A stretch of DNA of 36,313 nucleotides, taken from contig JAKITG010000002.1 in assembly GCA_021648195.1 (NCBI GenBank), positions 1 through 36,313 of the forward strand. Direction: 5' to 3'. The notes beneath the pieces were generated by a model that ran no database searches, was not told the DNA's origin, and worked only from the letters and a program-made list of their open reading frames with translations. The position numbers were made by a program, and so were the translations under genes. Positions 1 to 10,496 of the stretch are shown here, piece after piece; the stretch's first letter is position 1; the number at the start of each line of letters is the position of its first letter. The stretch is from Flavobacteriaceae bacterium (GTDB lineage: Bacteria > Bacteroidota > Bacteroidia > Flavobacteriales > Flavobacteriaceae).

Positions 1-317
1 ATGTTCTTTTATACTCATCAGTAATTCCTTTCTCATACTAATATCCTTTTTTTTGGAATACTAATATGTCTTTTTTACTGACATTTCTATCGAGTCGTAT
101 CTATGACATTTTTAAAGAGTTATAACACTAAAGTTATTTTCTCCTTTCTTAACAGTAACAACAGTTTTATTTAGGGTTTTTTATGCAAATAGATATTTCA
201 CCTCAGGTAAGTAATGTTTTTTATATGTTGCTAAAACTAATAATCATTTTCTTTTGTTTTAAATTCATGACAATAAGCATTTTTATTTCATTAAATTTCC
301 AAGCACTTTTGCCTTTT

Positions 318-1814
318 TTAGCTTGTTAACTCGCTCAAAATTATTTTTTCACAATGTTTAATTAGACATGCTGAATTTTCGGTTACTATATCGTTATACT
401 TTTTAGAATTATCAAATTTTAGATTGGCAATAATAGTTAGCATTTTTTCAGCAGTGTCTGCATAAAAAGCATTTTTTGCATTAATTAATTTCTCATAGTA
501 TATACGACCTATTTCTTCTGTAATAATGGAGATTACGCCAAAATATTCCGCTTCAATCACAACTGACGAAAATGCTGTTATGTGAATAGAACAAACCTGA
601 AGCACGGAATAGAGAGGCATTTCCCAGCTATTTAATATATTATAATTTGTAATTCTAGTATTCTCAACTTGTAAATTAATAACCTCTATTTGTTGAATTG
701 AACTACTGTGATGAGGGCGAATTAACCAAAAAATTTCATCTGATGTGTTTTTGATAGTCTGCATAATAATTTCTTTCAAATTTACATCATTATCTAAAGT
801 AATTAATCCAACAATGTTATATCCCCTGCTTTTTGCTAATGTCAAAATCTTTTCAGATATTTTATTATAAAAAGATCTTTTGTTTAAGAAATTGAGGATG
901 AATGTATTTCCATATTTCACTGTTTTATGAGCACCATTAGAAGATTTGTATATAGATTGCATAGCTGAAATCTCGCTCTCAGACCAAACAAAAAAACTAT
1001 TAGGAAGACAATTCCAACCAATTGCAGGAGAATTTTGCCATGCCCCATAAGCTGGGTGATACAAACCCTGAACTCCATGCTGTATATCAACAACTTTAAT
1101 TCCTAGAGACCGAGCAGCATAAGTTAGTGCTAAACCAACATAGCCATAATAAGAAATTTCAAAAATTATTTTCGGTTTCTTTTTAATTAAATATTTTGTA
1201 ATACTTTTACTTATGAAGTATATATATAAAATGTCTCTAATTGATTTTTTTTTACTAAAATAAAACTTACCGTCAAGACTGTCATTTAGCTTTCCTATCA
1301 TTAAAGATACTTCTCTTTTTAACTGCAAATTAAAGCAACTAAAAAATAAGGATTTAATTTTAGCAATCCATAACCAATGCTCAAATAAGGAGGAATTGTA
1401 AAAGGCAGGAAATCGGAATTTTTCAACTCTTATTCTTTCAAGAATATTGAAAGAATAAGAGTTGTCGTTTAGAGATTTGGCAATATAATCACTATAAACA
1501 TCAGAATATTTACCCTCCATTTTAATCCGTTTATTAAGACTTGCAGTATAAATTAAAACATCTACTGTTTTGTAATTAATAGGATACTTTAAATAGTATT
1601 TAGTATACTTTAATAAATACAAAATAATCTTGAATAACTTTACAAAGATTACCCGATTTTGGAAAATGCTGTTATCAACTTTATTTTTATTTATTTCATT
1701 AACTAAAGGAATCATTTTTATTGTTGGATAAATATCCATACCTTTATATTGATTGTAAAACCAGTTAGGTTTTGTTTTTTCAAGGCTGTTTAATATTTCA
1801 TAAATCTCTTTCAT
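318..1814 (-). CDS. Putative GT-B-like surface carbohydrate glycosyltransferase / capsule synthesis protein
   Basis: 498-aa ORF at the distal end of the cluster; GT-B-like motifs such as GIKVVDIQHGVQG..HPAYG and FFVWSE, late HITAFSSVVIEAEYFG resembling capsule/CDP-glycerol-type transferases. Confidence 0.55.
   Translation of the reverse strand: MKEIYEILNSLEKTKPNWFYNQYKGMDIYPTIKMIPLVNEINKNKVDNSIFQNRVIFVKLFKIILYLLKYTKYYLKYPINYKTVDVLIYTASLNKRIKMEGKYSDVYSDYIAKSLNDNSYSFNILERIRVEKFRFPAFYNSSLFEHWLWIAKIKSLFFSCFNLQLKREVSLMIGKLNDSLDGKFYFSKKKSIRDILYIYFISKSITKYLIKKKPKIIFEISYYGYVGLALTYAARSLGIKVVDIQHGVQGLYHPAYGAWQNSPAIGWNCLPNSFFVWSESEISAMQSIYKSSNGAHKTVKYGNTFILNFLNKRSFYNKISEKILTLAKSRGYNIVGLITLDNDVNLKEIIMQTIKNTSDEIFWLIRPHHSSSIQQIEVINLQVENTRITNYNILNSWEMPLYSVLQVCSIHITAFSSVVIEAEYFGVISIITEEIGRIYYEKLINAKNAFYADTAEKMLTIIANLKFDNSKKYNDIVTENSACLIKHCEKIILSELTS
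1424..1464. repeat. Perfect inverted repeat, 17-bp arms, 7-nt loop, inside CDS
   Basis: CAACTCTTATTCTTTCA-AGAATAT-TGAAAGAATAAGAGTTG. Confidence 0.98.
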
Positions 1815-1833
1815 AATATTTTTATATTATAGT

Positions 1834-2358
1834 TCAACAATTTATTTTTGAAATTATGAAGGAATCCCAATACTTCCCACCGTCAAAACAATTATCTTTC
1901 AAAACACCATCTTTTGTGAAATTAAACTTATTGGTGAAAAAATCAATTTTCACTATGTCAAATTCATACAGTTCCATCCAAACTTTGTGAAGATTAAGAA
2001 TACTAAATCCATAATCAACAAGGAGGTTTACAGCTTCTTCTGCATAACCCTTAGAATCAATATATGCTTCCTCGTCCCCAATATAAAAAGAAAAATCTGC
2101 AGATCTAATTATCCAATTGATATACAACAAGCCACAAGCGCCAATGGGCTTATTATCTGATAAACGTTCAATTATAAACATAAAATCATTAGGATTATTA
2201 ATACAACTTTTATTAAACCAATTTTCTTGGTTTGCCATATTAAGTTCTCGAACTTCTCTAAAATTTTTTCTAAAATCCGGATTATTTCTCCAATCTCTCA
2301 AGAGAACTAAATCTTCTTTTTCAACAGCTCTTAAACCAACTAATTTTCCTTTTATCAT
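1834..2358 (-). CDS. GNAT-family N-acetyltransferase (RimJ/RimL-like)
   Basis: 174 aa; MIKGKLVGLRAVEKEDLVLLRDWRNNP start typical of sugar-locus GNATs; ATGA overlap with the upstream neuB-like gene. Confidence 0.8.
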   Translation of the reverse strand: MIKGKLVGLRAVEKEDLVLLRDWRNNPDFRKNFREVRELNMANQENWFNKSCINNPNDFMFIIERLSDNKPIGACGLLYINWIIRSADFSFYIGDEEAYIDSKGYAEEAVNLLVDYGFSILNLHKVWMELYEFDIVKIDFFTNKFNFTKDGVLKDNCFDGGKYWDSFIISKINC

Positions 2359-3425
2359 ATTATAAAATCCTCAAAATTAATTGCATCATCTTTTAGCACT
2401 TTCTTATTAAGCGTTCTACCAACTATTTCATTTATTCTGTATGGTTCAATATTACCATCCTTAATCGGTCTCAATGCAATAATATCATTTTTTGTAATAA
2501 TTGTATTTTTATAAAGATCTTTATTGTATCTTAAGCTTCTCCGTTGAACAATCACACTTTCTTCTTCGTTCTTCTCTATTCTTTTTACACCGTCACCAAG
2601 TGCGTTAAACAACTCCATAGATCTATCGACCATATCACGCCATGCTATTGGGTTCATCGCAAATTTATGGTCTGGACCAACTCTATTATTATCATCGGTA
2701 AAGTGTTTTTCAATTACTCGTGTTCCTAAAGCGATTGCACCAAGTACAGTTGCGTGTCCATGTGTATGGTCAGATAATCCTAATATTACATTTGGAAAAT
2801 ATTGCTTAAATGTTTTTAACACATTAAGATTGATAAAATTATAATTTTGTGGATTAGCTGTATAATTTGTATTGCATTGCATCAACACAATATCATCTGT
2901 ATAAGATTGTAGTAAATTCATAGCTCGCAAAACATCATTCATATCAGATGCTCCAGTTGCAATAAAAACAGGTTTGTTTTTTTTTGCTATATATTCAATA
3001 ATATCTAACCAAGTAATATCTCCTGAACCAATTTTATAAACATTTACAAATGGGTCAACTAAATCTACTGATTCAAAGTCATACGGACTTGTAAAATATT
3101 CTATTCCTATATCATTACATTTGTGTTTAAATTTTTCAGTCCAATCATCAGGAACACTTGCATCTTCATAAACTTCAACTACCGATTTTTCCCAACTTGC
3201 TTGATGAGACATTTGTCCGTTTAATGAATCAAAACCTTTATTACTGACAATTTTCTTTGCTTTAAAATTTTGAAATTTTGCAGCATCTGCTCCAGCTTCT
3301 TTTGCTAATTCAATTAATTTATATGCTCTATTTAAATCGCCATCATGATTTGCTGCAATATCAGCAATAAAATATGGTTTTTCATTAAACCCAATTTTTT
3401 TGTTGCCAATTTGAATCTCTTTCAT
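2355..3425 (-). CDS. NeuB-family nonulosonic acid synthase with C-terminal SAF domain
   Basis: PYFIADIAANHDGDLNRAYKLIELAKEAGADAAKFQNFKA, YKIGSGD, GLSDHTHG, EKHFT, C-terminal SAF-like region. Confidence 0.9.
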   Translation of the reverse strand: MKEIQIGNKKIGFNEKPYFIADIAANHDGDLNRAYKLIELAKEAGADAAKFQNFKAKKIVSNKGFDSLNGQMSHQASWEKSVVEVYEDASVPDDWTEKFKHKCNDIGIEYFTSPYDFESVDLVDPFVNVYKIGSGDITWLDIIEYIAKKNKPVFIATGASDMNDVLRAMNLLQSYTDDIVLMQCNTNYTANPQNYNFINLNVLKTFKQYFPNVILGLSDHTHGHATVLGAIALGTRVIEKHFTDDNNRVGPDHKFAMNPIAWRDMVDRSMELFNALGDGVKRIEKNEEESVIVQRRSLRYNKDLYKNTIITKNDIIALRPIKDGNIEPYRINEIVGRTLNKKVLKDDAINFEDFII

Positions 3426-3431
3426 TTAATG

Positions 3432-4313
3432 CTACTCCTTAAGAAAATCTTTAACAAGTTCATCTATTCCTTCTTCAATAGTTGGGACATCAGTAATGCT
3501 TAATAATTTGTCAACATTAAGTGTAGTATTTTTAGGTCGCTTAATATCAAAATTTATTTTCTCCGATATTGCTGTTTCTATTAAATCTGAGTCAGCTGAA
3601 AAAAGAGAACCTAAATATTTTAAGAAAGAATATTTACTAATATTATTTACTGATGCTATATTGATTGTGCCAGTTGTATCTTTCTTAATTAGTTCATACA
3701 ATACTTTCGCTAAATGCTTAGTATATATTGCATTAAAAATAATGTCCGTAAAACCTGAAATCGAATTTTTTTGATTAAAGTTTTCTATTGCCCATTCAGC
3801 TAATGATTTCCCTAATGGAATGTTATAACCAAAAATATTTGTCCTTATAATTAGATGATTTGGGTTTTTCTTTGCCGCTTCTTCACCAAGTAGTTTGCTG
3901 TGGGCATAATAATTTAGTGGGTTTGGTTTATCAGTTTCCAAATAATTCCCTTTTCTTCCGTCAAAAACAGAATCAGTTGAAACATAAATTAATTTTGTTT
4001 TTGCAGAATTAAAATTAGCCATTATTTTTGTTGATTCAACATGTACAGAATTTGCTAACGATTTATTTGTTTCACATATTTGCAAATTAACAATTGCAGC
4101 ACAGTGAATTATAATGTCTGGATTAACTTTATTCAGTGTATTTAATAAAAAATCTGAATCTGTTAAATTTCCAATAAATTGGTCTTTAAAAGGTAATTGG
4201 GTACTTTCTATTTTATCTATACCTAATAATTGGAATTTATTCTTATTACTCAAAATAGAATAAATATCTTTTCCAAGCATGCCACTTGAGCCAGTTATAA
4301 TAATCTTTTTCAT
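3432..4313 (-). CDS. RmlD-like SDR sugar-nucleotide reductase
   Basis: MKKIIITGSSGMLGKDIYSIL Rossmann motif, STDSVFDG, YYAHSKLLGE. Confidence 0.85.
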   Translation of the reverse strand: MKKIIITGSSGMLGKDIYSILSNKNKFQLLGIDKIESTQLPFKDQFIGNLTDSDFLLNTLNKVNPDIIIHCAAIVNLQICETNKSLANSVHVESTKIMANFNSAKTKLIYVSTDSVFDGRKGNYLETDKPNPLNYYAHSKLLGEEAAKKNPNHLIIRTNIFGYNIPLGKSLAEWAIENFNQKNSISGFTDIIFNAIYTKHLAKVLYELIKKDTTGTINIASVNNISKYSFLKYLGSLFSADSDLIETAISEKINFDIKRPKNTTLNVDKLLSITDVPTIEEGIDELVKDFLKE

Positions 4314-4596
4314 TTACTCTTATTTAATTTTCTTATTCATCATAGTTAAACACTAAATAAATTCAAATTCCATTATCTTTCTCTAAGGATATTTTCATTA
4401 TTTCTTAACATTTTAAATCAGTTCAATTTGTGTTCTGTAATTTTCAACAACAATACTTCTCAATATTTTTATTGCCATAGTTTAAGATATATTCCTATTT
4501 GTATGAAAGTCTTAAATAATGTATTTCTTGGTTATCTTGATATCTTTTAACTTGTATGAAGAATTGTCAATTTAGCTGTGTTTTCTTGTTATATCA

Positions 4597-5301
4597 CTAT
4601 TTAAACGGTTCTTCCGGATAAGCAAATTTTTCGTTTTTTCTTAACACAACTATTGCTATTTTTTCATCTGGAATGTCTCTTAGCTCAAAACCAGAATGAC
4701 TAAATACAACATTTGCTACTTCTGTGTAAGCAGGATTCCATTTAAACATCTTCGAATAGTCCATTTTATAACTATAAACACCTTTAAAATGAGAATATTT
4801 ATTTTTATATGCAAAAGTAGGTTGAAAATCTTTAATTATAAGTGTTCCTTTATTTTTCAAACACCTATCCGCCTCATAGGCTATCTTGAATAAATCCTTC
4901 CTATCACACAAATAGAGACAAAATCCAAAAATAATAGTATCAAAACTATTGTCCTCAAACTGTAAATAGTCAGCCGTTCCAACACTCAAAGATACTTCAT
5001 GATGTTTTTTATTTCCGTCTTCAATTGCTTTAGATGATGGGTCAATCCCATAGCATTCAGAGCCAAATGTATTTCTAATTAATTCCAGTCTTTCGCCACT
5101 ACTGCAACCAATTTCAAGAACCTTTTGGGGAAATAACTCAATAGATTTAATAATTTGTACTATCTTGTCATTTTTTTGTTCAACAATAGAGTTTAAATTA
5201 CGATTAAACCACTCGTCACCTTCTGAAGTAGAAAATATATCTTTTTGTTTTGTCTTATTCATCTTTACTCCAACGATTATTTGTAAAATTTTATTGAGCA
5301 T
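4597..5301 (-). CDS. Class I SAM-dependent methyltransferase
   Basis: VLEIGCSSGERLELI motif I, FDTIIFGFCLYLCDR motif. Confidence 0.8.
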   Translation of the reverse strand: MLNKILQIIVGVKMNKTKQKDIFSTSEGDEWFNRNLNSIVEQKNDKIVQIIKSIELFPQKVLEIGCSSGERLELIRNTFGSECYGIDPSSKAIEDGNKKHHEVSLSVGTADYLQFEDNSFDTIIFGFCLYLCDRKDLFKIAYEADRCLKNKGTLIIKDFQPTFAYKNKYSHFKGVYSYKMDYSKMFKWNPAYTEVANVVFSHSGFELRDIPDEKIAIVVLRKNEKFAYPEEPFK

Positions 5302-5490
5302 TCATTTTAAACCGCTTAGCACCACCTATGCAAATAATACTAATTTTATCAGAATTAAAAATAAAATTATATTATTATACAATTACCATACTCAATTTTA
5401 ATATCTTTTGACCTCCTTTTCTAAATCCAGTTACGAATTAATAGACTCTAGTATTCATAAAAATCAATAATAATAGATTAATATAATTGG

Positions 5491-6805
5491 CTAATTTAAA
5501 CGTTTAAATCCAGTATGACAAACGGGACCATTTAATAATTGTTTGACTTTACTTAAATCTATCGCACTTGAAAGTAATGAAAAAACTTCATTAACAGAAT
5601 TTTCATATTTTTCTATTTTGGTTTGAGTATGAGCAAAAGAAGCGTAAAATGCTGTGTTTGCTAAAAATCCTCTTTCAAGCATTAATTGCGTAAATAGTGT
5701 CTTAATTTCAAGTGAATTATTATATTCAAACTCAAAATGAGCAATTGGATTAATCCCTGAAATATGAATTTTAATGTTATGTTTTATAGCAGCATTTTTC
5801 CATATTTCTTTTACACTTTTTCCCGCATTATTTAAATGTTTTGGAATGTTATTCTCCTTCATTTTTTCAATTGTAGCAATTGAAGCTGCTGGTCCAATTC
5901 TATCCGTCCAATAAGTACTACTTATAAAAGAATCTTGTGATGCTTGCATAATACTTTTCTTTCCAATTATTGCAGCCATTGGAAATCCGTTACTCAGACC
6001 TTTTGCAAATACAGCAATATCAGGTTCAATATCAAATAATAAATGTGCTCCTCCAGTATTTAATCGCCAACCTGATGTTATTTCATCAACAATAAACGGT
6101 ATATTGCTTTTTTTTGATATTTCTTTTATTGATGCGATAAAATCTTTTTCTGGTTCCTTATCCCTAATTGTTTCTAAAACAATTGCACCCACAGAATCTC
6201 TATTTTTTTCGAATTTAGTTAAAAATTCTTCAATATTATTGTAACTAAACGGAATAGAAACTCCATTTAACGAACGTGGAACTCCTGTTGGTTGTAGACC
6301 GGGTAGCAGATGTCCATCTAATGAACTATCATTATTCAAATTTGAGGATAGATACCAATCATGCCATCCATGATAGCCACAGAATAGAACAATATCCTTT
6401 TTTGAGTAGGCCCTTGCAATTCTTACAGCAACAGCCATTGCTTCCCCGCCAGTACGGGTATAACGAACCATATCAGCCCATTCATGTATTTCTAGCAAAA
6501 GTTCAGCTAATTTTACTTCTTCAGGTGCATTAAGTGTATTCATACTACCGCTGTCAATTGCTAGTTTTACTGCACTGTTTACATCCTCATCAGCATAACC
6601 AATAATACATGAACCAATTCCCATATAACTAAAATCTAAATAGTGTTTACCGTCCAAGTCCCAGACTTCACAACCTTTTGATTTTGAATAATATGCAGGC
6701 CAATAATCAGGTAAAAACATTTCTGGTCTTTTTGATAAGAGTTGAGTTCCACCTGGTATTATTTTTTTAGCCTTTAAGTATAGATTTTGAGATTTTCCAA
6801 TAATA
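5491..6805 (-). CDS. Class III (glutamate-1-semialdehyde aminomutase-like) PLP aminotransferase of sugar locus; ORF track start 6720, conserved N-terminus extends upstream
   Basis: GGEAMAVAVRIARAYSKKDIVLFCGYHGWHDW, FIVDEITSGWR, FAKGLSNGFPMAAIIG (PLP Lys). In-frame upstream codons read KINIIGKSQNLYLKAKKIIPGGTQLLSKRPE without an ATG. Confidence 0.85.
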
Positions 6806-7585
6806 TTAATTTTCTATTTCCTTATCATTTAAAAGTGATTTTGAATAGCCTACGTCTCTAGAGATATGAGAATTAATTTTTGAGATACTTTCATTATTCG
6901 CTAAAAATTTTATTGCTTTTTCCCAAGAAATATAGTCACACTCATTGGAAAATTTATTAAAAATAAGTTTAAGAAATTCATAATCTTCTTTATTGTCAAG
7001 CGTCCATCTTAAAGAACTATAATCAGTTTTGGATGAATACATTCCGATCTTAAATAATTGTGGATTGTTCTTTATATATGGAGTAACATGTTCAATTTCT
7101 GAGAGTAATGTTGCATTGATATATGCTTTTTCTAATGCTACAAACTTAAGTACCTCAACATCCAACCCATCAGGGAACGTTGGAGTTATTGTATTGGAGC
7201 AGTAATCATAGTTTTCCTTATTAAACAACTCAATAATGCTATCAATAATTTTGGGATCAACTAAAGGGCAATCTGCGGTAATTCGTACAATAACATCAGC
7301 TGAAAACTCCTTTGCTGCATAATAATAGCGTTCGAGAACATTATTTAAACTTCCTCGATAAAATAAATTATTAGAGTTTTTCGCCCATTTTTCTAATAAA
7401 TCATCACTACTATCAATACTAGTTGCTAATACAATTTTATCAATTAGTTTTGCATTGGAAATTTGATTAAAAACTTGTTGCAAAACAGGTTTTCCACCTA
7501 AATCTAATAAAACCTTGCCTGGTAACCGTGTTGATGACATTCTTGCTTGAACTATACAAATTGTTTTTGTCATCATGATTTCCAA
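6806..7585 (-). CDS. Cytidylyltransferase, SpsF/NeuA-like
   Basis: ICIVQARMSSTRLPGKVLLDLGGKPVLQQV signature; RITADCPLVDP. Confidence 0.9.
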   Translation of the reverse strand: MEIMMTKTICIVQARMSSTRLPGKVLLDLGGKPVLQQVFNQISNAKLIDKIVLATSIDSSDDLLEKWAKNSNNLFYRGSLNNVLERYYYAAKEFSADVIVRITADCPLVDPKIIDSIIELFNKENYDYCSNTITPTFPDGLDVEVLKFVALEKAYINATLLSEIEHVTPYIKNNPQLFKIGMYSSKTDYSSLRWTLDNKEDYEFLKLIFNKFSNECDYISWEKAIKFLANNESISKINSHISRDVGYSKSLLNDKEIEN

Positions 7586-8427
7586 TTAAAGGGTAACAAA
7601 ATATTTTCATCAGTTATTTTTAATTCATTAAGTCCTGAAATAAAGGGCTCAACTATTTTACTTTCTTTTAAAATATTTACATTCTCTTTAAGTTGTTGTA
7701 ATGAATCTATACCTATTACAACTTTATCAATAAGTTTTTGATTCATAACAAAATTAAGTGCAATAGATGAAATAGAAATCTCATGCATATTAGCTAAATT
7801 ATTGAGTTCCATTAATTGATGGCTAATATTTTTAAAATGATTTGATAAAGTATTTGGAGTCTTAAAAATCAAACCTTGTAAAAACACACTTCTGACATGG
7901 ATTTCAACATTTTTATTTTTTAATATTTCAAAATAAGGCTCAAATCTTCGATCGAAGATACTAAACGGAATTTGAACAATATCAAAATGAAAATTATTAT
8001 CAATTAGGTATTTGAGCTCTTGAGGATTATAAAGTGAGAATCCATATTTGTGAATTTTACCTTTTTCTTTTTCTTTGTTAAGACTTTTTAAAAGGGCAGG
8101 GTTATTCGTAAAATCATTGAAATTGTGTAATAGTAAGCCATATATTTTATCAATCTGTAGATTCGCAAGTGACTTAATAATTAATTTTTCAACATTATCG
8201 TCTTTATTGAGAGATATCTTAGTTATTATGTTAAAATCATTGACCAACTGAAGATTACCTATAACTTCTTCAGAATTACCATAAGACTGAGCAGTATCAA
8301 TTGTATGTATTTTTACAGACTTAGCATAACTAATAATATTATCAATTTCAGAATTAGAAATTTTACCTTTTGCATTATTTATGCCATAATCAAGACCAAA
8401 TTGCGCACTACCTAATGCAATTTTCAT
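7573..8427 (-). CDS. Aldo/keto reductase
   Basis: ALGSAQFGLDYGINNAKGKISNSEIDNII, IDTAQSYGNSEEVIG; overlaps the cytidylyltransferase by 13 nt. Confidence 0.85.
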   Translation of the reverse strand: MKIALGSAQFGLDYGINNAKGKISNSEIDNIISYAKSVKIHTIDTAQSYGNSEEVIGNLQLVNDFNIITKISLNKDDNVEKLIIKSLANLQIDKIYGLLLHNFNDFTNNPALLKSLNKEKEKGKIHKYGFSLYNPQELKYLIDNNFHFDIVQIPFSIFDRRFEPYFEILKNKNVEIHVRSVFLQGLIFKTPNTLSNHFKNISHQLMELNNLANMHEISISSIALNFVMNQKLIDKVVIGIDSLQQLKENVNILKESKIVEPFISGLNELKITDENILLPFNWKS

Positions 8428-9434
8428 TGCATTACTTGAAAGTTTGGGTCAACATAAGTTTTAATTAGGTCTCTCATTTCATCAACCGAAACCCACTCAT
8501 CATTTTCACCTGAATTATAACTAAATCCTTCATCTACTTTTTTGCCACCAAAATGTTCTATATACTTATTTATTTTGGCACCAGATGGTAATATCACGTA
8601 GTATTTACCAATATCAATAGTATTCATCGCATCACTTACTGTTATCATTTCCTCATGTAATTTTTCCCCCGGCCGTATACCTACATCAACAAGTTCAGCT
8701 TTTGGCGCAATGGATTTCGCAATAGTTTCTATTTTATATGAAGGAATTTTAGGCACGAATAATTCACTTCCAATTGCATTTTCAATGGCCCACAAAACCA
8801 TTTCAACACCATCCTTAAGAGATATATTAAACCTAGTCATATCTTTATGTGTAATTGGAATTACTCCTTCTTTTGCTTTATCCATAAAAAATGGTATTAC
8901 TGATCCCCTTGAACCCATAACATTGCCATATCTGACAACAGAAAAACGTAAATCTCTTTTTCCTTTCATATTATTTGCAGCTATAAAAAGTTTATCTGAG
9001 ACAAGTTTTGTTGCGCCATATAAATTAATAGGAGCTGCCGCTTTATCTGTAGATAGAGCAACCACCACTTTAACGTCTGTTGCCATTGCAGCATCAATCA
9101 CATTTTGAGCCCCATTAATATTGGTTTTAATAAACTCATCTGGGTTATATTCAGCAGCCGGAACTTGTTTTAGTGCCGCGGCATGAATTATTACATCAAT
9201 TCCTTCACAGGCTCGTTTAAATCTTGGATAATCCCTTACATCACCAATGAAATATCTAATTTGTGGATAGTCTTTTTCATTAAATTTCTGAGACATATCA
9301 AATTGTTTTAATTCATCTCTTGAATATATAACTAATCTCTCAACTTCAGGATATTTTGATAATATCATTTCAGTAAATTTTTTGCCGAAAGATCCAGTTC
9401 CTCCTGTTATCAAAATTGATTTTCTGTTTAGCAT
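8424..9434 (-). CDS. pseB: UDP-N-acetylglucosamine 4,6-dehydratase (inverting), PseB-like
   Basis: MLNRKSILITGGTGSFGKKFTEMIL, HAAALKQVPAAEYNP, YGATKLVSDKLF, GNVMGSRGSVIPFF. Confidence 0.9.
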   Translation of the reverse strand: MLNRKSILITGGTGSFGKKFTEMILSKYPEVERLVIYSRDELKQFDMSQKFNEKDYPQIRYFIGDVRDYPRFKRACEGIDVIIHAAALKQVPAAEYNPDEFIKTNINGAQNVIDAAMATDVKVVVALSTDKAAAPINLYGATKLVSDKLFIAANNMKGKRDLRFSVVRYGNVMGSRGSVIPFFMDKAKEGVIPITHKDMTRFNISLKDGVEMVLWAIENAIGSELFVPKIPSYKIETIAKSIAPKAELVDVGIRPGEKLHEEMITVSDAMNTIDIGKYYVILPSGAKINKYIEHFGGKKVDEGFSYNSGENDEWVSVDEMRDLIKTYVDPNFQVMQ

Positions 9435-9443
9435 AATGTTTTC

Positions 9444-10484
9444 TTATATTTTTGTTAAAAAAGTTTCTAAAAGATTGATCGCATTTTTACCCGAATATAT
9501 TTCACTGCTTTTTCTTGCATTTTTCGACATTGTTCTTAATAATTTATTGTTTGATAACAATAAATTTAATTTATCTTGCATTTCAAATTCAGTTTCAACT
9601 ATAAATCCATTATATCCATTAATAATAGCATCAGGGCCATATGAATTCATAGTAATTACAGGTAAACCAGTAGCTAGAGCTTCAACTATAACATTTGGAA
9701 ATCCTTCATGAATAGATGGGAAAAGAAATATAGAGCATGCTCTTATAAATTCAGCAAGCTCTGTTTGGTTAAGGTGTTTTATTAGATTAAGATTTTTAAT
9801 AGATGCTCGTTCCTTTTTTTCAACAATCCAATCATAGTAATATCCATCTCCAATCCAGTAAAATTCATTTTGGGGAAATATTTTTGCAAGATTTGCAAAA
9901 AGGAATGGGTTTTTTCTGATCTGTAAAGAACCGATGCAAACAATTTTTTTTGATTTGTTTTTATTTTCTGGAGGAAAAAAAAGATTAAGGTCATAAACTA
10001 ATCGAACAATAGAAGTTTTTCTTCCTGTTAGCTTATAGAAATCTTTTTTTATTTGATCACTTATGGCAAATTGAAAAAACCTTTGATTATAAAGAATACT
10101 TTCTAATTTTAGACCATAAGGTAATCTGTTAACTAAGCTAATAATAATTTTTTTTTTAAGAAATGGTAATTTTGTAATGAAAAATAGATATATCAAAACA
10201 TTAAGATTTGGCTTTGCCAAAAGAATATGTGAATAGAAAGGCGAAAAGAGAGATAATGTCATCTTAAAATGACGCAAATATTTGTGTTTAGATAATTTAA
10301 TAAGCTTAATGTTATTTTTAGAAATTATTCTTTTATCAGCTGTCGTTGATGAAAAAGAAGTAATATCAAATTTTGATGAGTTTAAATACAAAGCCCATTG
10401 TAATGCATCCCGATCTTGTGCATTTCGTAAGGGTGAATCCAGTTCGGCAAACATCAATAATTTTATTTTCCTTTTCTTTTTCAT
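9444..10484 (-). CDS. Glycosyltransferase family 4-like
   Basis: C-terminal LFPSIHEGFPNVIVEALATGLPVITMNSYGPDAIINGYNGFIV. Confidence 0.85.
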   Translation of the reverse strand: MKKKRKIKLLMFAELDSPLRNAQDRDALQWALYLNSSKFDITSFSSTTADKRIISKNNIKLIKLSKHKYLRHFKMTLSLFSPFYSHILLAKPNLNVLIYLFFITKLPFLKKKIIISLVNRLPYGLKLESILYNQRFFQFAISDQIKKDFYKLTGRKTSIVRLVYDLNLFFPPENKNKSKKIVCIGSLQIRKNPFLFANLAKIFPQNEFYWIGDGYYYDWIVEKKERASIKNLNLIKHLNQTELAEFIRACSIFLFPSIHEGFPNVIVEALATGLPVITMNSYGPDAIINGYNGFIVETEFEMQDKLNLLLSNNKLLRTMSKNARKSSEIYSGKNAINLLETFLTKI

Positions 10485-10496
10485 AGAATTGACTTC

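Noticed and set aside
1-317. tRNA or ncRNA gene at the left edge
   Set aside because: AT-rich sequence without a cloverleaf or recognisable RNA motif by eye; needs a covariance-model search.
4314-4596. Hidden gene in the 283-bp gap between the SDR and methyltransferase
   Set aside because: No open reading frame with family resemblance; AT-rich and stop-rich in all frames I read.
8710-9108. 132-aa plus-strand ORF antisense to pseB
   Set aside because: No recognisable domain; opposite strand of a well-supported dehydratase.
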